A stretch of 64,000 bases of DNA, taken from the NCBI RefSeq assembly GCF_017312485.1, contig NZ_BMBA01000001.1, forward strand, positions 758,396 through 822,395. The letters run 5' to 3'. Shown piece by piece: positions 28,017-36,214 of this stretch. The notes under the pieces were generated by a model. It saw only the letters and a program-made list of their open reading frames with translations, made no database searches and was not told the origin of the DNA. A program made the translations under genes and the position numbers. Origin of the DNA: Clostridium zeae. GTDB taxonomy: Bacteria > Bacillota > Clostridia > Clostridiales > Clostridiaceae. Numbering within the stretch: the first letter of the stretch is position 1; every line of letters starts with the position of its first letter.

Positions 28017-28883
28017 ATGGACTTACAGTGGATAAAAACTTTTTTAACGGTACTCGAAGTGGGAAATTATTCAAATGCTGCAATTCGCCTTGATTATTCT
28101 CAATCAACCATAACTAGTCATATTCAAAAACTTGAAAATGCTTATGGCGGAATAAAACTACTTGAAAGAAAAGGGAATTTGATGATACCAACTGCCTCAG
28201 GAGAAACACTTAAAAAGTATGCAAATGAGCTCATGGAACTATATGATAAATCCAAAAAAGAAATCATGAAGACAAAGCTTAAAGCGATAAGAATTGGTAC
28301 CATTAATTCATTATCTAATATTTATTTGCCTCTAATTATACAAAAAATTAGAAGTATATACCCTGATATAAATATTCAACTTTTTAATGGTACTCAAACG
28401 CTTTTATACACTATGCTAAAAGAGAATGCTTTAGATATGATGTTTATAATAGATACCCTCCATGAATTCAAGGGTTTTAAGTCTCAACAGATAAGAAAAG
28501 AAAAGCTTGTGATTGTTGCAAATGAGGATCATCCTTTAACAAGTAAGCCTTCACTGTGCTTTGATGATATTAAAGACGAGAATTTTATTTTGAGTGAATA
28601 TGGCTGTAACTACAGAAACCTTCTTCTAGATGAATTTTCAAAAAACAACTATGAACCCAAAATAGCAATGGAGCTTGGAAGCATTGAAGCAGTAAAACAA
28701 GCTATTCTTGATAAATGGGGAATCGGCTTTTTGCCAAGCTTTTTAATAAAGCCTTCTGATTCACTTATTCAATTAGAGTTTAAAAGTAGCCATAAAGATT
28801 TTTATAGTCAAGTTATCTATACAGAAAATGAGATATGTAGTACTTCCTTTATAAAAAAAATCATTAATATGTCAGCAAATTAA
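28017..28883 (+). CDS. LysR family transcriptional regulator
   Basis: The 288-residue protein has the N-terminal LysR helix-turn-helix (LQWIKTFLTVLEVGNYSNAA, then LDYSQSTITSHIQKLENAYG). A periplasmic-binding-like effector domain spans about residues 90-285. ATG 28005 is in frame, but it forms part of the GGAGG site serving ATG 28017. It is divergent from the isochorismatase-like gene, the standard arrangement for a LysR and its target. Confidence 0.9.
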   Translation: MDLQWIKTFLTVLEVGNYSNAAIRLDYSQSTITSHIQKLENAYGGIKLLERKGNLMIPTASGETLKKYANELMELYDKSKKEIMKTKLKAIRIGTINSLSNIYLPLIIQKIRSIYPDINIQLFNGTQTLLYTMLKENALDMMFIIDTLHEFKGFKSQQIRKEKLVIVANEDHPLTSKPSLCFDDIKDENFILSEYGCNYRNLLLDEFSKNNYEPKIAMELGSIEAVKQAILDKWGIGFLPSFLIKPSDSLIQLEFKSSHKDFYSQVIYTENEICSTSFIKKIINMSAN

Positions 28884-28959
28884 ATCTGTAACACTTTTAA
28901 TAATTACATATATACTATTAATGGTAAATTCTATACTATAGCAATTTTAAGGAGTAATT

Positions 28960-29544
28960 ATGTATAATAATCAATATTCATATTTCCCTTATCATATTAA
29001 TCCACCAGCTTATCCATTGTTCCATGAAACTTGGAGACAGGAAACTCCGAAATTTGCATCCTTTAGTGGCATTGTTAAAAGGATTGAAGATTTTTATCCA
29101 GCCCCAAATGACCCGTCAAGCTGCTATTACTTAATGTCTCTGGAAAGCAAAGAACATGGGCCTCTAAATTTTGTAATTTCTCCTGGAACTTATTTTGTTG
29201 ACCATGAAGTAGTTAAGGTTGGAGATGAGGTTACAGGATTTTATGATGCCACTAAACCTGCAATCCTTATATATCCCCCTCAATATCCTGCAATAGTCAT
29301 GGCAAAAAACTCCTCACAGCAAAATGTTACTGTAGATTACTTTAACAATGATTTAGTAAGTAGCGATGGAATGTTGAAGCTAAATATCGCTCCTTCTACT
29401 AAGGTATTTCTAACTAACGATCAACCTTTTGAAAGACCACTTGAAAATAGAAATCTAGTGGTCATATACGGACCAACTACTAAGAGTATACCAGCACAGA
29501 CTACTCCATATAAGATTATTGTTCTTTGCCAAACTTGCGTATAA
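28960..29544 (+). CDS. conserved protein of unknown function
   Basis: This is a 194-residue soluble protein without signal peptide or membrane helix. The N-terminus is rich in Tyr and Pro (NNQYSYFPYHINPPAYP). The body has FSGIVKRIEDFYP and VVKVGDEVTGFYDATKPAIL followed by YPPQYPAIVM, a beta-rich pattern that may form two OB-like or barrel modules. AAGGAG precedes ATG 28960. Cys residues at the very end (CQTCV) are notable. It has its own terminator at 29555-29581. Not recognised. Confidence 0.7.
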   Translation: MYNNQYSYFPYHINPPAYPLFHETWRQETPKFASFSGIVKRIEDFYPAPNDPSSCYYLMSLESKEHGPLNFVISPGTYFVDHEVVKVGDEVTGFYDATKPAILIYPPQYPAIVMAKNSSQQNVTVDYFNNDLVSSDGMLKLNIAPSTKVFLTNDQPFERPLENRNLVVIYGPTTKSIPAQTTPYKIIVLCQTCV

Positions 29545-29554
29545 TATAGCAGAA

Positions 29555-29581
29555 AAACCAGGGTTTTAATTCCCCTGGTTT
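29555..29581. terminator. bidirectional terminator
   Basis: A perfect 9-bp stem (aaaccaggg / ccctggttt) with a nine-base loop. It follows the unknown gene and overlaps the end of the facing membrane protein gene. The same stem and upstream bases recur at 36145-36171. Confidence 0.75.
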
Positions 29582-31044
29582 AATATTTTTCTAGCGCTAT
29601 TCTTACTAAAATTAAATTCACTCCATGATTTTTCTCTATCAAGTGTTTCTTTTCTATATTTTAAATTTGCATTAATAATCGTTTTTATATTATTGTCGCC
29701 TTTGTCTCTAAGTTCTATCAAGTAAGGAACTGCTTCATAAGATAAGTAAGTTAAATAATAAGCATCCACCTTTCCAGTTTCATTATAACGCTCTATATTT
29801 TTTTTAGCTATAAAACCGTCTATATTAAGATAGTTTATTATAGTATACATACTTATTGTTATAACAATTATGCTCTTCATTATAGGAATTTTTCTATACC
29901 AAATGCCAGTAGCTACAACTAGGCAAAGTATGAAAAGTAGTAGCATAAATAAGTGCACTGATACCCTTAAAAAAGTATATCCAAAGGCAGTCTCATACAA
30001 AGTAAGCTTAAAATTAGCAGAAAAAAGCATATTTAAAGTGAAGGCTACAAGTATCGTTAAAAGAAGGTTTGCTAGCTTTAAAAGTTTTGTATTGTCCTTA
30101 TTTATATATTTTACACAGCTTAATACTATTATAAAATTAATACAGGTAACAGCTGCTAGCTCAAAAAAACCTTTTCTAGCATAATCCGCATAACTAAAAC
30201 CAGCAGGAAGTGCTACATTGGCTCCTCCATATAGATAAGAAAATTGAATCACTGTGAAAATCAGATATAGTATATTCAAAGCAATCAATACTGTTATTAT
30301 TGTGACACTCCCCCAGCTTGAAACTGTAGACTTCAAGCTTCTCTCAGCCACCTTTTTCTCACTTTTAAAACTCCATACGTAAGCAAATAGATAAAAGAAT
30401 ACAACTAAAGTTATAATGGTATGAGGTATAAGTTCTCCGGTATTTATATTATTAAAAATTTCTGTTAGGTTATCAAAGTAGTAACCAAAAACCATGTCTG
30501 CAGAACTTAAAAGTACTATTAATATCAAAAGCAATGGCAAGGAAACAAGTATACCAATTAATATCTGTTTTTTTCCTTCCTCCATTTTAACAGTTCTTCC
30601 TATCTTAATTGATGATTTTAAAATTGAAAAAGGCTTTCCAATATTATTAAACATATCTCCTACTGCTCTTCTTAACATTTCACCTATAAAACTTGCTTTA
30701 TCCCATTTAAGCTTGGGATTTACTATTAAAATTGAGCTTGCAATCATAAGAATTGGAACCCCTAAAAAATTGAACAAATTAAACACTTGATTAGTGTAAA
30801 CTGAAAAACTAAATGATAATAAGGCTATTGGTATAAGTAAAAACCAGCCAAAACTTTTTTCTACACTTCTAGCTCTTATGGACCATAAGAAAAATCCAAT
30901 ACACAGTGCTATAAATATGAAAAAAGATATTCCATGATACTTGTCAATAAATAATCTGTCAAAGGTCACCCCCAACAGCAATGAAAATAGTATACAATAT
31001 AGTCCATCCTTAGTTTTAGTTTCTAAACTTTTATTATCTTCCAT
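29566..31044 (-). CDS. DUF4153/DUF4173-type multi-pass membrane protein
   Basis: The 492-residue protein has about eleven to twelve hydrophobic segments. Examples are ISFFIFIALCIGFFLWSI, ILIGILVSLPLLLILIVLLS and LFMLLLFILCLVVATGIWY. A soluble C-terminal tail of about 90 residues contains YLTYLSYEAVPYLIELRDKG. The layout and the opening CILFSLLLGVTFDRLFIDK match the DUF4153/DUF4173 group, whose function is unknown. AAGGGAG precedes ATG 31044. Confidence 0.75.
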   Translation of the reverse strand: MEDNKSLETKTKDGLYCILFSLLLGVTFDRLFIDKYHGISFFIFIALCIGFFLWSIRARSVEKSFGWFLLIPIALLSFSFSVYTNQVFNLFNFLGVPILMIASSILIVNPKLKWDKASFIGEMLRRAVGDMFNNIGKPFSILKSSIKIGRTVKMEEGKKQILIGILVSLPLLLILIVLLSSADMVFGYYFDNLTEIFNNINTGELIPHTIITLVVFFYLFAYVWSFKSEKKVAERSLKSTVSSWGSVTIITVLIALNILYLIFTVIQFSYLYGGANVALPAGFSYADYARKGFFELAAVTCINFIIVLSCVKYINKDNTKLLKLANLLLTILVAFTLNMLFSANFKLTLYETAFGYTFLRVSVHLFMLLLFILCLVVATGIWYRKIPIMKSIIVITISMYTIINYLNIDGFIAKKNIERYNETGKVDAYYLTYLSYEAVPYLIELRDKGDNNIKTIINANLKYRKETLDREKSWSEFNFSKNSARKILNQGN

Positions 31045-31287
31045 TCCGTCACTCCCTTATTTCCTCTAAACTTTAAAATATCTGCCGGCTGACATTTAAC
31101 CTCGGTTCATATAGTATTCATAATAGAAAACCTTATTGCCTTTCCGGTTTTTAATATGTATAAATTGGAATTGGTTCCACAAACCTTCTCAACCATTTTC
31201 CAACTTTCTGATTTCATAATACTATAAACTTTCAATAATTTCAATAATTATTTATCGTTTTTCAATAAAAAATTATTGAATATACAT

Positions 31288-31326
31288 AAAACAAGGAAAG
31301 CCTTTCGGCTCTCCTGCTTGTGTTTT
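31288..31326 (-). terminator. probable intrinsic terminator
   Basis: An imperfect hairpin (acaag-gaaagcc, loop tttc, ggctctc-cttgt) is flanked by A and T runs. It lies 37 bases beyond the stop of the CDP-alcohol transferase gene. The rest of 31045-31287 holds AT-rich inverted stretches (ttcaataatt / aattattgaa) and no gene. Confidence 0.55.
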
Positions 31327-31362
31327 ATCCAATATGGGAATTGATATATAAGTTAATTATTA

Positions 31363-31896
31363 TCAATATTTTGTAAATATCCATGAAATATTTCTTAATA
31401 ATTCTTTTGATGTTATATTTATCAACAATTCTTCAATAGCAGCTAAACTTGCAATAGTGCACGCCACATATCCTAAAGTAGTTATATCAATAAACATATA
31501 TAAGTAAGGACAACAAAACAAAAAAAGGCCAGTTGCCTTATTGGCATATGTATGAAGAATAGCAAAAGTATGATATTTGAAATACACTATCAACAATGAG
31601 GCAATTCTAATAAAGGCAATCAGTATTATCCATATTAATATTTTAATTGGCATAACTACTATTGGAAAAAAAACAACAACTGCAGCACTCATAAAAATAA
31701 TATCAGCCAAACTATCAAGTATTGAACCAAAAGTACTAGTAGAATTAGTTCTTCTTGCTATATATCCATCAATAATATCACTAAATCCACAAATAGAATA
31801 TACAATTAAAAATAGTAAAGTTAAGGGCTTCAAAGTGAATAAAATTATAGATAAAAAAATTCTTAATATTGATATTATGTTTGGTATATTTTTCAT
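31363..31896 (-). CDS. CDP-alcohol phosphatidyltransferase family protein
   Basis: This is a 177-residue membrane enzyme with the full active-site motif SDIIDGYIARR followed by FGSILDSLAD (D-x2-DG-x2-AR-x8-G-x3-D-x3-D, about residues 38-64). It transfers a phosphatidyl group from CDP-diacylglycerol to an alcohol such as glycerol 3-phosphate or serine. The short size is nearer to PgsA-like members, but the acceptor cannot be told. About five membrane helices. AAGAGG precedes ATG 31896. Confidence 0.87.
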   Translation of the reverse strand: MKNIPNIISILRIFLSIILFTLKPLTLLFLIVYSICGFSDIIDGYIARRTNSTSTFGSILDSLADIIFMSAAVVVFFPIVVMPIKILIWIILIAFIRIASLLIVYFKYHTFAILHTYANKATGLFLFCCPYLYMFIDITTLGYVACTIASLAAIEELLINITSKELLRNISWIFTKY

Positions 31897-32118
31897 TATA
31901 CTACCTCTTAAAATATAGATTTATCTTTTTTCTATAAGCCTAAATAAGCTTTTATTTATTTTTAACTTTATGCGATGTTAAAGCACCGTGTTGAAATTAA
32001 ACATAGCCTAACTTTATTATAATCCACACTATGCCTTCATTTCTACTGCTCTATAATAAGATAACAAAAATACACGTAAGCAATAATTCTAGTTATTTAT
32101 GAGTGTCAATGATTGTTC

Positions 32119-32586
32119 TTATATGATTAAGGTAATTGCAGAATAAACTAAAAGTAATGCCATTATTATATTCACTGTAATTCTATATCTCTCAAAAAAT
32201 TTCTGGAATACTGCACCAAAAATCGCCCAAGCGAAAACTCCAGAACATCCAAAAACTGTGATTAGTAATGTGAAGGCTCCAATAGAAAAGAAAGAACTAT
32301 AAAAAGGTAGGATAAAAGTTGAAATAGCTGTTATACCATATAATATAATCTTTACATTTACAAATTGCAGAATAAACCCTGTGATAAAACTATCTGCCTT
32401 TTCTATACTTTCTTCCTGCGAATCTGATTTGCTTTTAGCAACATGCCATGCAAGCCATAAAATATATGCTACTCAAATACTCTTTTTTAATCCATGCTTG
32501 CTAGTGTTGGACATGGCTAATATATTATTTGGTCCAGGTGTAAATGCTGTTAATAGAGTGAAAGTTAAAAATGCTGCTACATTCAT
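32119..32586 (-). pseudogene. LysE/RhtB family amino acid exporter, internally deleted
   Basis: A single reading frame of 155 codons starts NVAAFLTFTLLTAFTPGPNN, the canonical LysE/RhtB N-terminus, with AAGGAG before ATG 32586. After HGLKKSI it meets an in-frame TGA and continues VAYILWLAWHVAKSK, a segment normally about 40 residues later. The reading frame then runs on to a normal C-terminus. An internal deletion plus a stop codon inactivate it. It is divergent from the LysR at 32768, which was probably its activator. Confidence 0.85.
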
Positions 32587-32767
32587 GATATAAATCTCCT
32601 TCTTAAAATACTTCTTAGAAATACTTGTCCTATATTACGCTTTCCAAGATCTCCTTTCGTTAATTTATACTAACAAAGCACAATGTATTTGTAAAATTGA
32701 TGTTTTCGAATTGACAATTCATTTTTTCAAATATATTATAGACACTATAGAGATTGGAGTGATATAT

Positions 32768-33649
32768 ATGGATATAAGGCATCTCAAAACATTTAAATGT
32801 ATTATTGAAGAAGGTAGTTTTTCAAATGCAGCATTGAAGATAGGTTACACTCAATCTACAGTTACATCACAGATTCAGCAGTTGGAGCAAGAACTTTCAA
32901 TAAAATTATTCGAAAAAATAGGACGCAATATGATCTTAACTCCTCTAGGAAAAGAACTGATATCATATACAGATCAGTTACTTGAAACAGTAAAAAAAAT
33001 CGAAAGTATAGGTAAAAGTGATAATATACCAAGAGGAGATTTAAAAATTGCTATTGCAGATTCATTGATGTCTTATAAACTACAAAACGTGCTTAGTTTA
33101 TTTAAGCAAAAAGCTCCTAATGTAAAAATTTCTATAGTTTCATTAAATTGCTTTGTAATTAATGAAATGCTTTTGAAAGGCGAAATGGACATAGGTTTAC
33201 TTTATGATGTGGGAACTTATAAGGAAAGTTTAACCTCTGTTGAGTTAACTGAATTTCCTTTAGTTCTAGTATGTTCACCTTCGTTTGATCAGGGTAAAGC
33301 TGACTTCTGTACCCCAAACCAAGTAATAGATACAAGCCTTGTTATTAATGAACCTAATTGTATTTATAGAAGAATATTTGAAAATTACCTTCGTGATAAT
33401 AACATAACCTTGAATAATACTATAGAACTATGGAGCATCGAAGCAATAAAAAATTGTGTGTCAAGTAATTTAGGAATATCATTCTTACCTCGTTTTGTAG
33501 TTGAGGACGAGCTCAAAAATAATAAATTAAAAGAGATTAAAGCAAACTGCTCTGATACTAAAATCACAGCAATATGCTCTTATCATAAAAACAAATGGGT
33601 CAGTCCTGCAATGGCATTGTTTATGCAGTTAGTAAGAGAAAACTTTTAA
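32768..33649 (+). CDS. LysR family transcriptional regulator
   Basis: The 293-residue protein has DIRHLKTFKCIIEEGSFSNA and IGYTQSTVTSQIQQLEQEL (HTH, residues about 1-60) and an effector domain (about 90-290). The longest frame begins at 32711, but GGAGTG precedes ATG 32768. The divergent neighbour is a dead LysE exporter, so this regulator may have lost its main target. A 17-bp terminator follows. Confidence 0.9.
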   Translation: MDIRHLKTFKCIIEEGSFSNAALKIGYTQSTVTSQIQQLEQELSIKLFEKIGRNMILTPLGKELISYTDQLLETVKKIESIGKSDNIPRGDLKIAIADSLMSYKLQNVLSLFKQKAPNVKISIVSLNCFVINEMLLKGEMDIGLLYDVGTYKESLTSVELTEFPLVLVCSPSFDQGKADFCTPNQVIDTSLVINEPNCIYRRIFENYLRDNNITLNNTIELWSIEAIKNCVSSNLGISFLPRFVVEDELKNNKLKEIKANCSDTKITAICSYHKNKWVSPAMALFMQLVRENF

Positions 33650-33672
33650 GATTTATGTAGATACTCTTTACT

Positions 33673-33714
33673 ACAAAAACTGGCTTACTCTATTTAAAGT
33701 AAGCCAGTTTTTGT
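33673..33714 (+). terminator. strong intrinsic terminator
   Basis: A perfect 17-bp stem (from acaaaaactggcttact) with an eight-base loop, the right arm ending in TTTTTG. It lies 23 bases after the LysR stop. Confidence 0.85.
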
Positions 33715-33853
33715 ATAAATAGGACATCTCATTCATAAAGCAGTTGCTTTTCATATGATTGCATGTCTAAAATATTGTATTATTAAGTACTCATACTTCT
33801 AACATTACAAACCTCATCTTATTTCATCAAAATAAATCAGTTTCCCAATTTTC

Positions 33854-35263
33854 TTATTTTATAGCTTCTTTTTTACGATTATTAGTTAAAAAGAAAGCAG
33901 GAATCAAGGCAACCACTAAACTAACAACGGTAAATACAAAAGCATTATGATAAGAAGTTAAAAGTAAGTCTTGTGTTGGTGCTTGCGACCCGATTGAATG
34001 TTGAATAATAGTAGCCAAAATAGCGGTTCCAATTGCTCCTCCGATATTTTGCAGCATACGTGTGGCAGTAGTTGCTTCAGATATTAGTTCCTTCGGAACA
34101 TTGTTATAAGAATCTGACATCACAGGAATTGTTAAACCGCCTTGAGCAATACCACGAATAAATAGAACAAGAAGAATCCAAATATTATTTGTTGAGGCTG
34201 TAAAAAGTGTAAATGGTAGTGTTCCAGCAATCCCAATAAACACTGAAACTTGTACAACAATTCTAGCTCCTAACTTATCTGTTAACTTTCCAACTAAACT
34301 TCTAGAAACCAGTAAACCAACTCCCTGGCTAATTAAATAAATTCCTGACCAAACAACACTCAGTCCACGAATATTTTGTAGATAAAGTGGTAATAAGAAC
34401 ATTACTCCATTCACTGTTAAACCTGACATCAATAATAAGATTGATGATGCTGAGAAATTTTTAATTTTGAAAAGCTTCAAGCTTACTAATGCACGATTTG
34501 TTTTTAAAATAGCATACACTATATAACCACCCATAAGTAAAGCACTTATTATCAATGGTAATATTGCTTCCTTTGAAGTTCCTGCTACTAATTTACTTAC
34601 TTTAGAAATTCCTAAAATAAAACTAGTAAAGGACCCACCTAAGAAAACAATGCTTGGAATATCCAACTTCTTTCCTTTCTTACTTGGTTCAAAGTTTGGT
34701 AAACCAAAGATAATCAATAATGCTGAGATAATTACTATAGGAACATTAATATAAAAAATCCAGTGCCAGTCCAATGAATTTACGATAAAACCACCAAAGG
34801 TAGGTCCAAGAATTGGGGCTAATACAGCAGGAATACCTATAATAGACATCAAACTTCCTAAATTCTCACCACCTGAGGAACGAACGATTAAGGTTGTTAG
34901 TAAAGGTATTATAATTCCACTTCCAATACCTTGAACTACTCGTCCAGCAACTAATACGCCTATGGACGAAGAAATTGCAGCAATCACTGATCCAATCAAG
35001 AAAAATATTAATCCAAAAAGATAAAGTTTTTTCCCATCAATCCATTCGATAGCCCAGCCCGTAATAGGAACAATAATCCCTAAGGCTAATACATACCCTG
35101 TGCTCACCCATTGAATACTATCAACACCAGCACCAAAGTCTTTCATAATTGTATTTACTGCAACATTTGTCATTGTTGAATCTAACATTGGAGCTATGGC
35201 CCCTAAAACTAATATCAGTGCAATTACAACCATTGATTTGTTTATTGTTACTTCTTTTACCAT
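33854..35263 (-). CDS. MFS multidrug efflux protein, DHA2 (EmrB/QacA) type
   Basis: This is a 469-residue protein with about 14 hydrophobic segments. LDSTMTNVAVNTIMKDF in helix 1 is the DHA2 motif D1 (LDxTxxNVALP form), and VAGRVVQGIGSGIIIPL is motif C-like. GILVGRVVQG and WHWIFYINVPIVII also match EmrB-type pumps. The frame opens at TTG 35278, but GGAGG spacing favours ATG 35263 or 35266. It is divergent from a TetR gene, with an operator-like dyad at 35278-35301. Confidence 0.9.
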   Translation of the reverse strand: MVKEVTINKSMVVIALILVLGAIAPMLDSTMTNVAVNTIMKDFGAGVDSIQWVSTGYVLALGIIVPITGWAIEWIDGKKLYLFGLIFFLIGSVIAAISSSIGVLVAGRVVQGIGSGIIIPLLTTLIVRSSGGENLGSLMSIIGIPAVLAPILGPTFGGFIVNSLDWHWIFYINVPIVIISALLIIFGLPNFEPSKKGKKLDIPSIVFLGGSFTSFILGISKVSKLVAGTSKEAILPLIISALLMGGYIVYAILKTNRALVSLKLFKIKNFSASSILLLMSGLTVNGVMFLLPLYLQNIRGLSVVWSGIYLISQGVGLLVSRSLVGKLTDKLGARIVVQVSVFIGIAGTLPFTLFTASTNNIWILLVLFIRGIAQGGLTIPVMSDSYNNVPKELISEATTATRMLQNIGGAIGTAILATIIQHSIGSQAPTQDLLLTSYHNAFVFTVVSLVVALIPAFFLTNNRKKEAIK

Positions 35264-35277
35264 CATACACCTCCACA

Positions 35278-35301
35278 AATAAGATACTGTAGTACCTTAT
35301 T
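35278..35301 (-). promoter_or_regulatory. TetR-type operator before the MFS pump gene
   Basis: A 24-bp imperfect palindrome with outer halves aataag and cttatt and inner tact / agta; 20 of 24 positions are symmetric. It lies directly upstream of the pump's ribosome binding site. A TTGACA-17-TAACAT promoter on the minus strand lies just beyond it. Confidence 0.55.
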
Positions 35302-35360
35302 TCTATGTAGTATATGTTATTCCCTTATGTTATAATTGTCAATAGAAAAAATTTGATATA

Positions 35361-35455
35361 GATGACCCACTTCTTGCTTAAATTTATATTTTCAAATTCT
35401 CTTATCACAACTGGGAGGAGTTTTAAAAATAGATTTAGGATTAAAATGTTTCATC
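35361..35455. repeat. 95-bp inverted-repeat element, copy B
   Basis: Begins gatgacccacttc and ends aatgtttcatc. The inner part (tatattttcaaa / gttttaaaaatagat) matches copy A in the same orientation and copy C reversed. It lies between the divergent pump and TetR genes, upstream of the TetR start. Terminal repeats are more degenerate than in copy A. Confidence 0.7.
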
Positions 35456-35472
35456 TTTAGAAGGAAAATTTC

Positions 35473-36057
35473 ATGATTAAAAATAGACGAAGAGGAAAAG
35501 AGTTAGAAGAAGCAATTCTTGATAGCACCTGGAAACTATTGAAAGAGTATGGATATGAAAACCTTACGATGGATAGCATAGCAGAGAATGCTAGTACAAC
35601 AAAAACAGTTCTATACAGGAGATGGAATGGGAAAGCTGAAATAATTATCGCAGCAGCAAAGCAACACTTACCTGAATTTAAAATCGCAATTCCTAATTCT
35701 GGTGACTTAAAAGAAGATTTAGTTGAGCTTTTCTTGCCCTTAGTAGATATTATAGAATTACTAGAGGCAGATACAGTTCGAGGAATCTTACGCGATCAAT
35801 TACAAAAGGTTTCGTTTATAGATATACTAAGCACAATTAATACAGAAAATGCTTTAACTCCAATTTTGGAGCAAGTATTTACTTATGCACATGAACGAAA
35901 AGAAATAGATAAAGAAAAACTTACCAATACTACAAAAACACTACCAATGAATTTGATTATTAATGCTGTATTGGTTGGCAATTTAAATAAAAAAACCATA
36001 TTACATATGATTGATGATATCTTAATGCCAACTTATAGACATACTTTAGACATGTAG
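35473..36057 (+). CDS. TetR family transcriptional regulator
   Basis: The 194-residue protein has the TetR HTH at about residues 12-58 (ILDSTWKLLKEYGYENLTMD, SIAENASTTKTVLYRRWNGK). An all-helical ligand-binding domain follows, of the TetR_C type seen in pump regulators (AIPNSGDLKEDLVEL). AGAAGG precedes ATG 35473. It is divergent from the DHA2 pump and most likely represses it. Confidence 0.9.
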   Translation: MIKNRRRGKELEEAILDSTWKLLKEYGYENLTMDSIAENASTTKTVLYRRWNGKAEIIIAAAKQHLPEFKIAIPNSGDLKEDLVELFLPLVDIIELLEADTVRGILRDQLQKVSFIDILSTINTENALTPILEQVFTYAHERKEIDKEKLTNTTKTLPMNLIINAVLVGNLNKKTILHMIDDILMPTYRHTLDM

Positions 36058-36144
36058 AAAATCATTTATTTATATAGCTAAAACGATATACCAAAGTCAT
36101 TTCGTTTTAGCTTAAACTATGAATTTGTTAACAGTAGCACAGAA

Positions 36145-36171
36145 AAACCAGGGCATTAACTACCCTGGTTT
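36145..36171. terminator. bidirectional terminator
   Basis: A perfect 9-bp stem identical to that at 29555-29581 (aaaccaggg / ccctggttt), with a different nine-base loop. It lies between the convergent TetR and glycosidase genes. Confidence 0.75.
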
Positions 36172-36214
36172 ATAAAGTTCCTAACTAAACTATTAATTTA
36201 TACATGCCAGAAAA

